64,000 nt of DNA from contig NZ_CP024202.1 in the NCBI RefSeq assembly GCF_003932755.1, forward strand, positions 1,116,001 to 1,180,000, in the 5' to 3' direction. Below the pieces are notes generated by a model that worked only from the letters and a program-made list of their open reading frames with translations, made no database searches and was not told the DNA's origin. Source of the stretch: Methylomicrobium sp. wino1. Its GTDB lineage: Bacteria; Pseudomonadota; Gammaproteobacteria; Methylococcales; Methylomonadaceae. This document shows positions 33,478 to 41,264 of this stretch, one piece after another. Each line of letters opens with the position of its first letter. Within the stretch, counting starts at the first letter, position 1. The position numbers and the translations under genes are program-made.

Positions 33478-34845
33478 TTATTTTTTCAGTTTATCCAAAA
33501 CTTCTTTCAGCTTTTCCGTTTGCTTGAATAATATTCGGTATTGCTTGATGGCATCTTCCTTGGCAGCTTCCAGTTGTTTGCATCTTTCAGTAAGCTCCTG
33601 ATTTCTATCCGATAAAGCCTTATTTTGCGCTTTTAGCCGTTCGACTTGCTCGAGCAATGCTTCGTCAGCGGGATTCGTTTTATGCGTCACGGTTTGAGTG
33701 TCTTCTTTATCCGGGGTGGCTTCCGAGCTTTCGCTATTGCGAAAAGTGGTTTCAAAACCATCGTCGATCGTGAATAGAGCCGCCGTTTTTTTAAGTTCAG
33801 GCGAGACCTTTTGCATGCCGCCTTCCAAAATAAGCGCCTTGAATTTATTGCGGAGCAATAAAAAAGCAGCCGCCTCGCTTGTCTTCCCATTAGCGCAAAC
33901 GACCACGACGGAGCGGGCGCGATTGAGCGTTTTCAATTGCATTCGCAGAGTAAAAAACGGCGCACTAATACTGTCGTTCAAATGGAATTGGTTATAGTCT
34001 TCGGTAGAGCGCACGTCCAGCAATAGAGCTCCATTGGCTTGCTCTTGCCGCATTTGCTCGAAATCGATATATTTCAGCGCAGGTTCTTTAATCAGCGTTA
34101 TAAAATGCTGCTTGGAAAGACGTAACAGAGACAGCTTGCTGATTGCCGTGATCGTGACATTCCTAGGTTTATCCGATAACAGGGAATCTTCTCCGAACGT
34201 ATCGCTCGTTCTTAGGAGCGCTAATTTGATCTCCTTGGCATTTTCGGAAGGCTTACGAGTCAGCAAGCACTGACCGGATTTGATCAAATAATAATAATCG
34301 CCCGGATCGCCTTGATGAAAAACGGCTTCGCCTTTTTCAAAGACGACTTCTTCGAGGCTCATTATTATTTTTTGTAGGTTGGCCGGCGGCAATCTTTGGA
34401 AGATAGGAGACTTCAATAAAGTTGTCATCCAGTCATCAGAGTTGTCTTCCGGTTCGACTATAACCATGTAACTACTTTCCTCTTCATAACTAAGCGACGA
34501 TAAATAATTCAGTGTTTCCGTAGGTAATCTTAAATAACGAATGCTGTTGCAGGCCACGGCATCGATTTTTCTGGGTAATTGGTGAGCTAAGGCGAAGCGG
34601 GCCGATTCGCTTTCCGCGTCAATTATTTCGACCTCTAGGCCTTGAGACTGCAAGGAGACTTGGCCGCTCAATAAATAAAATAAATTCGCTTCCGTATCTC
34701 CTTTTTTGAATAAGACCGCATTGCGTTCGGCCGTTTCGATGGTGACTTCGGCGCACAATGCTTCAAAATGAGGTCCGGGCAGTGTCGATAGTGGAACAAG
34801 TTTACGAATTGCTTGTGCGTCGGCAGAGCTGATATCTACAGCCAT
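33478..34845 (-). CDS. Protein with two cyclic-nucleotide-binding domains, rhodanese domain and coiled coil
   Basis: The 455-residue protein has a degenerate CNB domain (about 15-120), a better-kept CNB domain (about 145-260, FEKGEAVFHQGDPGDYYYLIKSGQ and FGEDSLLSDKPRNVTITA), a rhodanese domain (about 268-360) with a possible active Cys in VVCANGKTSEAAA, and a C-terminal coiled coil (about 395-455). No DNA-binding domain follows, so it is not a CRP-type regulator. It could sense a cyclic nucleotide or other ligand and handle sulfur or persulfide. It is divergent from degQ, and the roughly 150-base gap between them should hold both promoters. Confidence 0.85.
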   Translation of the reverse strand: MAVDISSADAQAIRKLVPLSTLPGPHFEALCAEVTIETAERNAVLFKKGDTEANLFYLLSGQVSLQSQGLEVEIIDAESESARFALAHQLPRKIDAVACNSIRYLRLPTETLNYLSSLSYEEESSYMVIVEPEDNSDDWMTTLLKSPIFQRLPPANLQKIIMSLEEVVFEKGEAVFHQGDPGDYYYLIKSGQCLLTRKPSENAKEIKLALLRTSDTFGEDSLLSDKPRNVTITAISKLSLLRLSKQHFITLIKEPALKYIDFEQMRQEQANGALLLDVRSTEDYNQFHLNDSISAPFFTLRMQLKTLNRARSVVVVCANGKTSEAAAFLLLRNKFKALILEGGMQKVSPELKKTAALFTIDDGFETTFRNSESSEATPDKEDTQTVTHKTNPADEALLEQVERLKAQNKALSDRNQELTERCKQLEAAKEDAIKQYRILFKQTEKLKEVLDKLKK

Positions 34846-35003
34846 TCAAATTCATTGGGAGGATTAAAGTGATAAATATAGCTCATAATAGGTGTCGGAT
34901 GAACATATACTTCACGAGGCTACATTTTCAGTATTCTGACTTGTTTTAAACATTTTTAGTCTTATATTGTCTATGTTGACTTTAAATCCTGTCGAGGACT
35001 TTC

Positions 35004-36359
35004 ATGAAGAATCATTTACTCGGTCGTTTGTTATTGACGTTAGTCATCGGACTTTTAGCCGTCCCGCAAATATCGGCAGGTTTGCCGGTTGCGTTAGAGG
35101 GCCAGCCTTTGCCGTCGCTTTCGCCTATTCTCGAACGCAGCATGCCGGCAGTCGTGAATATTTCGACGTCAACCAATATTCAGGTTAGAGAAAACCCGTT
35201 ATTGCAAGATCCGTTTTTTCGGCATTTTTTCCAATTGCCGGACCGTCCTCGCCGGCAACAACGCAACAGCCTGGGATCCGGAGTAATTATCGATAGCGAG
35301 AAAGGCTATGTGTTGACCAATAACCATGTCATCGACAAAGCCGATAAAATCATGGTGACATTGCACGACGGACGTCAACTCGATGCCAAATTGATCGGCA
35401 CCGATCCTGAAGCCGATGTAGCGGTCGTACAAATTCCCGCTGATAATTTGGTTGCTCTGCCTATTTCCAACTCCGACGAACTGAGAGTCGGCGATTTCGT
35501 CATTGCGATCGGCAGCCCATTCGGTCTGAGTCAGACGGTGACATCGGGTATCGTCAGTGCGCTGGGTCGATCCGGTTTAGGCATCGAAGGCTATGAGGAC
35601 TTTATTCAAACCGATGCGTCGATCAATCCGGGAAATTCCGGAGGCGCGTTGGTCAATTTGCGCGGCGAATTTGTCGGCATGAATACCGCGATATTGGCGC
35701 CGGGCGGCGGCAATGTCGGTATCGGCTTTGCGATTCCTGCTAATATGGCGATGACGATCAAGGAATCGCTGGTCACCCATGGTGAAGTGCGGCGCGGCTT
35801 GCTGGGTGTAACGACTCAGGATTTGACTCCCGAGCTGGTTAAAGCCTTCGGTTTAAAAACCAAGCATGGCGCCGTGATCAGCAAGGTGGCCGGTAATTCT
35901 CCCGCAGCAAAAGCCGGACTTGAGCCGGGCGATATTATCACCGACGTCAATGGACAAAAAATCAAAGGCAGTCACGATATTCGCAATATGATCGGTTTAA
36001 TGAAAATCGGTGCCAAAGTCGATATCGGTATTATGCGTGATGATAAAAAAATGCTGGTTCAGGCTGAAATCGGTAAGCCGCAACGGCCTCATTTGGCTGG
36101 TAAAACGATTCATCCTCGTCTCGACGGTACCGTGTTAAGCTCGACGCAAAAAAATCAGATCGAAGGGGTTTTATTCGAACAGATAGCAACGGTCTCCTAC
36201 GCTTGGCGAGCCGGATTACGACCGGGTGACATTATCGTTTCAGCCAATCGCTATCGGATCCGCACAATAGAAGAACTTACGCAAGTCGCCAATCCCAATA
36301 GCGCATTGTTGATCAATATACAGCGCGGCGAAGAAGCCTTCTTCTTGGTTTTAAAATAA
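35004..36359 (+). CDS. degQ: Periplasmic serine endoprotease DegQ/DegP (Do family)
   Basis: The 451-residue protein has a signal peptide (about 1-25), a trypsin-like domain with His108, Asp138 and Ser212 (in NPGNSGGALVN), and two PDZ domains (about 255-345 and 370-450). It degrades or refolds misfolded envelope proteins. The linker LA loop (about 60-90) is short, closer to DegQ than DegP. The ATG at 35004 with TCGAGGAC upstream gives a proper signal sequence. Confidence 0.93.
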   Translation: MKNHLLGRLLLTLVIGLLAVPQISAGLPVALEGQPLPSLSPILERSMPAVVNISTSTNIQVRENPLLQDPFFRHFFQLPDRPRRQQRNSLGSGVIIDSEKGYVLTNNHVIDKADKIMVTLHDGRQLDAKLIGTDPEADVAVVQIPADNLVALPISNSDELRVGDFVIAIGSPFGLSQTVTSGIVSALGRSGLGIEGYEDFIQTDASINPGNSGGALVNLRGEFVGMNTAILAPGGGNVGIGFAIPANMAMTIKESLVTHGEVRRGLLGVTTQDLTPELVKAFGLKTKHGAVISKVAGNSPAAKAGLEPGDIITDVNGQKIKGSHDIRNMIGLMKIGAKVDIGIMRDDKKMLVQAEIGKPQRPHLAGKTIHPRLDGTVLSSTQKNQIEGVLFEQIATVSYAWRAGLRPGDIIVSANRYRIRTIEELTQVANPNSALLINIQRGEEAFFLVLK

Positions 36360-36461
36360 CCTTTTGTAACTTCAGCATATGTGGTTGGGTGCCTGACACC
36401 TTCTCATACATAACTTGTGCTGAATAATTACAACTTTTTTGTATCACTGACGACAAACTCA

Positions 36462-36980
36462 ATGACCGAACGAACCTTTATTCCGCTCAATATTGCCGTG
36501 TTGACGGTATCCGATACCCGTAACGAAGCCGATGACGTTTCGGGTAAAATCCTGGTCGACAAGGCGCTGGCATCGGGTCATCGAATTGCCGAAAAAAAAA
36601 TCGTTCCGGATAATATTTATCGAATCAGAGCGGCGTTGTCGCAGTGGATCGCCGATGACTCGATCGATGCGGTTTTAACCACCGGCGGCACCGGCGTGAC
36701 CGGTCGAGACGGAACACCGGAAGCGGTAGAGCCGTTGCTCGATAAAACCTTAGACGGTTTCGGCGAAGTGTTTCGAATGATTTCCTACCAAACGATCAAA
36801 ACTTCGACAATACAATCGCGTGCCGTGGCTGGTGTCGCCAACGGAACCTACATCTTTTGTTTGCCGGGTTCGTCGAATGCTTGCAAGACGGCTTGGGACG
36901 AATTGATCGAAGCTCAACTGGATTTTCGGACCAAGCCATGTAATCTAGTGCAATTAATGCCGCGTTTAAAGGAGCGATAA
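36462..36980 (+). CDS. moaB: Molybdenum cofactor biosynthesis protein MoaB
   Basis: This MoaB/Mog-family protein carries IAVLTVSDTRNEADDVSG, VLTTGGTGVTGRDGTPEAV and FCLPGSSNACKTAWDELI. It binds molybdopterin and probably adenylylates it before metal insertion. The start at 36462 (MTERTFIPLNIAV) is chosen because the family begins there; an earlier in-frame start adds about 15 hydrophilic residues. It is separated by one base from the DUF423 gene, so the two are co-transcribed. Confidence 0.92.
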   Translation: MTERTFIPLNIAVLTVSDTRNEADDVSGKILVDKALASGHRIAEKKIVPDNIYRIRAALSQWIADDSIDAVLTTGGTGVTGRDGTPEAVEPLLDKTLDGFGEVFRMISYQTIKTSTIQSRAVAGVANGTYIFCLPGSSNACKTAWDELIEAQLDFRTKPCNLVQLMPRLKER

Positions 36981-36981
36981 C

Positions 36982-37359
36982 ATGCGTTGGAATTTTTTAG
37001 TCGTCGGCGCGCTATGTGCCGGCATTGGCGTCGGTTTGGGGGCATTCGGCGCGCACGGCCTAAAAGCGGTGCTAAGCCCCGATATGCTCGAAGTATACAA
37101 AACCGGCGTGACGTACCAGATGTGGCATGCGTTAGGTTTGTGCGGAATCGGTTTGTTGCACCTGCAAAATCCTCGGCAAGCGCTGTTGTCATGGTCTGCT
37201 TGGCTTATGTTTGCCGGCATCGTGCTCTTTTCGGGCAGCTTGTATCTTTTGACTTTGCTTGACCAAAAATGGTTGGGCATGATTACGCCATTCGGCGGTC
37301 TTGCATTCATCGCCGCTTGGGTAACATTGGCCTTATACGCAGCCAAAGAGCAGCGGTAG
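36982..37359 (+). CDS. DUF423 family membrane protein
   Basis: The 125-residue protein has four predicted membrane helices and the DUF423 signature GVGLGAFGAHGLK near the N-terminus, plus YQMWHALGL and FSGSLYLLTL. The family (E. coli YgdD) has no established function. It begins directly after moaB. Confidence 0.9.
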   Translation: MRWNFLVVGALCAGIGVGLGAFGAHGLKAVLSPDMLEVYKTGVTYQMWHALGLCGIGLLHLQNPRQALLSWSAWLMFAGIVLFSGSLYLLTLLDQKWLGMITPFGGLAFIAAWVTLALYAAKEQR

Positions 37360-37372
37360 AGAACGCATAATA

Positions 37373-37419
37373 CACCTTTGGCGCTTCAAGTTTCGACAGA
37401 GCCTGAAGAGGCGCCGGGA
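37373..37419 (+). repeat. Left half of the dispersed composite repeat
   Basis: CTTTGGCGCTTCAAGTTTCG then CAGAGCCTGAAGAGGCGCC resembles the left parts of the units at 32.6 and 60.1 kb. The remaining sequence up to 37704 holds no gene; short GC-rich inverted words around 37525-37600 have no clear meaning. Confidence 0.5.
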
Positions 37420-37704
37420 TGATGACAGTTTTTTCATGAACGTTATTGTGAAAGTTCATAGATTTGGACTCATTAACTAATTTTTCGATATACAAAACTC
37501 TGTTCTGGCAATGCCGGTTCCGGAGAGGGGGCGAGTGACCGCACCCTCCGCCACCAAGAACTTTCATTTGCCGGGGCGATTACCGGGCCTTCATGAGCGT
37601 TAGGCTAAGAAAAGCAAGTGACTAAACCGAACAAAGCATCAATTAGCTCTTTTTTACGGTAAACTTCATCGAAAACTCCCTTTCACTAAATATCGAATAG
37701 AATC

Positions 37705-40353
37705 ATGCGTGACGCCTCTCCTCAAACGATCTATCTCAAAGACTACAAACCGCCGGAATATCTCATCCACGATACTGACTTGAATTTCACGCTGGATAAC
37801 GAAAGCACCCGTGTCGTTGCCACGTTGACGATGAGCAGAAATCCGGCCTCGAAAGCCGATGACAGCGCCTTAACATTGCTGGGCGAAAATCTGACCTTAG
37901 TCGGCGTTCAGTTGAATGGCGACATATTAAGTACCGATCGCTATTTGCAAACGCCGGAAGCCTTGCTCATTCACGACGTACCGCAGCACGAAAAATTCGT
38001 CGTCACGATCGAAAATACACTCAATCCCAAAGCCAACACGGCACTAGAAGGCTTGTATCTCTCGAAAAACATGCTGTGTACGCAATGCGAAGCGGAAGGC
38101 TTTCGCAAGATTACTTATTATCTCGACCGCCCCGACGTAATGAGCCGCTTCACGACCACGCTGGTCGGCGACAAGGATAAATATCCGGTATTGCTGTCGA
38201 ACGGCAACAAAAAGGCTCAAGGCGAATTGCCCGATAATCAACACTGGGTTACCTGGGAAGACCCGTTTAATAAGCCATGTTATTTGTTTGCGCTGGTGGC
38301 GGGGCAGTTGGAATGCGTTAAAGACAGCTTTGTGACTCGATCGGACCGAACCATAGCGCTTGAAATCTTTGTCGAAGCGCACGATCTCGATAAGTGCGAT
38401 CATGCGATGCAATCGCTAAAAAACGCGATGCGTTGGGACGAGAAGACTTACGGACTCGAATACGATCTGGATTTGTACATGATCGTCGCGGTCGGCCATT
38501 TCAACATGGGCGCGATGGAAAACAAAGGCCTGAACATATTTAACACTAAATACGTCCTGGCGCGCCCGGATACAGCCACCGACAGCGATTATGAGCATAT
38601 TGAAGGCGTGATCGGGCATGAGTATTTCCATAATTGGAGCGGCAACCGTGTGACCTGCCGGGATTGGTTTCAGTTGAGTCTGAAAGAAGGCTTTACTGTA
38701 TTCCGCGATCAGGAGTTCACCGGCGATCAAACCTCGAAAGCGGTCAAACGCATCGAAGACGTCAACGCGCTACGCACTCGTCAGTTTGCCGAGGACGCGG
38801 GGCCGCTGGCACACCCGATCCGGCCCGACGCCTATATCGAGATCAATAACTTTTATACCTTGACGGTCTATGAAAAAGGTGCCGAAGTCGTGCGCATGCT
38901 GCATACGCTGCTCGGTCCACAAGGCTTCCGCAAGGGCTGCGATCTGTATTTTCAGCGTCACGACGGTCAGGCAGTCACCTGCGACGACTTCGTCAATGCG
39001 ATGGAAGCGGCCAATGATGTCGGCTTGACCCAATTTCGACGTTGGTACTCTCAGGCAGGCACGCCGGTATTGACCGTTTCGGAACATTACGATAGCGACG
39101 CGCAAACATTATCACTGACCATTAAGCAAGACAACCCGCCGACACCCGGCCAGCCTCGCAAGGAACCGCTGCATATACCGATTAAAACCGGATTGATCCT
39201 GCCGGACGGTAATCTGGCGCAATGCCGATTGCAAGGTAGCGAACAAGTCAGTCATAAAATTGTGCTCGAATTGATCGAGACAGAGCAAACTTTTGTATTC
39301 GAGCAATTGCCGCAAAAGCCGGTGATTTCATTGTTGCGCGGCTTTTCGGCGCCGGTGAAACTTAAGATGCAACGCTCGCTTGAGGAGCTGGCTTTCTTGT
39401 TGAGCCATGATCCGGACACGTTCAATCGCTGGGAAGCCGGGCAGCAATTGGCCGGTCGCGTCATCGCCGAACTGATCGACGATTTGCAAAACGGTCGTTC
39501 GCTTGAGATTAATCCGGTCTTGATTGAAGCCTATCGAAAAATCGTTCAAAACTGCTGGCTGGATTTGTCGTATTTCGCCTTGTTGTTAAGTCTACCTTCG
39601 GAAAATTATCTGGCCGAACAAATGCAGATCGTCGATGTCGAATCGATTCACACTGCACGCGAATTTGTTGCCGGTCAAATTGCAAAGCACCTTGAAGACG
39701 AGCTAAGAGGCTTATATCTGGATAATCACCAAGACGAGTCGGGTTGTTTCGATGCCAAAGCAATCGGTCGTCGTCGAGTTAAAAACGTGTGTCTAGGCTT
39801 TTTGAGTAAGCTGGACGATACCGAAATACAGCGCTGGTCGCTCAAGCAATTCGACACGGCCAAAAATATGACCGATCAAATCGCCGCATTGAGCGTCATC
39901 GTCAATACACCGCATCCGGCCCGCGCAACTTGTTTGGATGCTTTCTATCGGCAATGGCGCGACGAAGCACTGGTCTTGGACAAGTGGTTTGCCTTGCAAG
40001 CAACAGCAATCCAGCCGGATACTTTCGATACTGTGCAACGCCTATTGAAACATCCCGACTTCGATTTAAAAAATCCTAACCGCGTTCGTGCGTTGGTCGG
40101 TTCTTTTAGTCAGGCTAATCCGTTACATTTTCATGCGGCCAATGGGCAGGGATATCGATTTTTGGCCGACAGGATTATTGAATTAAATACGCTCAATCCT
40201 CAAGTCGCATCAAGGATGGTTGGCGCATTGACGCAATGGCGGCGTTTTGACGAGGCCCGCCAAGCTTTGATGACAGCCGAGCTTGAACGCATCATGTCGA
40301 CCGAGGCGATTTCCAAAGATGTTTATGAAGTGGCAAGCAAAAGCTTGGCATGA
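37705..40353 (+). CDS. pepN: Aminopeptidase N (M1 family)
   Basis: PepN removes N-terminal residues from peptides in the cytoplasm. The 882-residue protein has the substrate motif GAMEN (269-273) and the zinc site H305-E-x2-H309 with Glu328 in LKEG, all intact. Length and the start MRDASPQTIYLKDYKPPEYLI match gammaproteobacterial PepN. It is a single gene with repeat-filled spacers on both sides. Confidence 0.96.
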   Translation: MRDASPQTIYLKDYKPPEYLIHDTDLNFTLDNESTRVVATLTMSRNPASKADDSALTLLGENLTLVGVQLNGDILSTDRYLQTPEALLIHDVPQHEKFVVTIENTLNPKANTALEGLYLSKNMLCTQCEAEGFRKITYYLDRPDVMSRFTTTLVGDKDKYPVLLSNGNKKAQGELPDNQHWVTWEDPFNKPCYLFALVAGQLECVKDSFVTRSDRTIALEIFVEAHDLDKCDHAMQSLKNAMRWDEKTYGLEYDLDLYMIVAVGHFNMGAMENKGLNIFNTKYVLARPDTATDSDYEHIEGVIGHEYFHNWSGNRVTCRDWFQLSLKEGFTVFRDQEFTGDQTSKAVKRIEDVNALRTRQFAEDAGPLAHPIRPDAYIEINNFYTLTVYEKGAEVVRMLHTLLGPQGFRKGCDLYFQRHDGQAVTCDDFVNAMEAANDVGLTQFRRWYSQAGTPVLTVSEHYDSDAQTLSLTIKQDNPPTPGQPRKEPLHIPIKTGLILPDGNLAQCRLQGSEQVSHKIVLELIETEQTFVFEQLPQKPVISLLRGFSAPVKLKMQRSLEELAFLLSHDPDTFNRWEAGQQLAGRVIAELIDDLQNGRSLEINPVLIEAYRKIVQNCWLDLSYFALLLSLPSENYLAEQMQIVDVESIHTAREFVAGQIAKHLEDELRGLYLDNHQDESGCFDAKAIGRRRVKNVCLGFLSKLDDTEIQRWSLKQFDTAKNMTDQIAALSVIVNTPHPARATCLDAFYRQWRDEALVLDKWFALQATAIQPDTFDTVQRLLKHPDFDLKNPNRVRALVGSFSQANPLHFHAANGQGYRFLADRIIELNTLNPQVASRMVGALTQWRRFDEARQALMTAELERIMSTEAISKDVYEVASKSLA

Positions 40354-40361
40354 AAGATTGA

Positions 40362-40500
40362 CCCTTTGCGACTCAAATTTCGGCTCCGGGTTGCTCGGCC
40401 AAGCCTTTACAGCATAAATGCTGGCAAAGAATCTACATGGATGTATCCACGGCGTTCTTTGACAGGCCCCAGGTGCCGATTTAGATCTACGATGGATATA
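40362..40500 (+). repeat. Dispersed repeat unit, copy at 40.4 kb (site without palindrome)
   Basis: CCTTTGCGACTCAAATTTCGG at the left and CACGGCGTTCTTTGACAGG with TTTAGATCT at the right correspond to the unit at 60056-60210. Here, too, the palindromic unit is absent at the matching site (about 40445-40450). Confidence 0.55.
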
Positions 40501-40501
40501 A

Positions 40502-40845
40502 GGATTTGGTCGTAAATAACTTCCCTATTTTACGGAGGGTTCGGTTGCTCGATTGGCAGGTGTCGGCGGCAGGGCAGATTTTGCTCCTCGGCAATTGCTC
40601 CTGCATTGCCCTAATACACGCCATCCATGGCGTAATGCAAAATCTGCATTCATGCCATCCATGGCAATCAGTCGCCGCCGTGAAGCCTACACGGACGTAT
40701 TCACCCAGCACCTAAATTCCATAGCCCTTTGGCTATAGTAACTATCTTGCATAATTTAGGTGCTGGGTTCACGGCGTCCTGTCAAGCGAGTTACCGAACC
40801 CTCATCAAAGCTCATAGCTCCCGGACGTTATTTATCACGAAATCC
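40502..40845 (+). mobile_element. MITE-like element with terminal inverted repeats, copy B
   Basis: The ends GGATTTGGTCGTAAATAAC (40502 on) and the reverse complement of the sequence ending at 40845 agree at most of 23 positions. The middle holds the 64-bp palindromic unit (40703-40768) and a roughly 100-base extra segment, absent in copy E, with CCATCCATGGC repeats. No transposase is encoded. Confidence 0.65.
40703..40768 (+). mobile_element. 64-bp palindromic unit, copy B
   Basis: ACCCAGCACCTAAATT pairs with AATTTAGGTGCTGGGT across a variable centre, with TTCAC on both sides as in copy A. The spacer from 40846 to 41264 shows no gene, only a TTCCCACCGCTCCAGCGTGGGAA-like hairpin near 40893. 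Confidence 0.7.
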
Positions 40846-41264
40846 TAAGTTAAACTGCTATATGACGAAGGATTACCGGCATTCAGACTCTTCCTCGTTC
40901 CCACCGCTCCAGCGTGGGAATGCATACCGATCTTGCATCCGCAGCCAAGGTATGGGTACCCATGGAGGACCGTGGGAGCCAACGAATACGCCTTCATGCG
41001 CTAATACCGAAATTCGAAGCACGATAGGAATAACAAAAATATGGATGCTCATACTCTGTCTTTTCCAATGACAGAAAAACCAGCAATTAGTCTCTTTACG
41101 AAAATGATTTTCTCTCTGGTTTCGGCTTGCCCGAGCTGTGTTAAATAGAGATATATAGATACCTAGGCCTTGACACGATAACGAGGCAAATTCGGTGATG
41201 GATGTTAGAATACATGCATTTCGACAAGTACAATGCGTAAAGCCATAGATTTAATGAGGAAACT

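Noticed and set aside
40760..41071. Plus-strand frame of 103 codons
   Set aside because: The first part is the right arm of MITE-like copy B, and the same frame start occurs in copy E; no real gene is supported.
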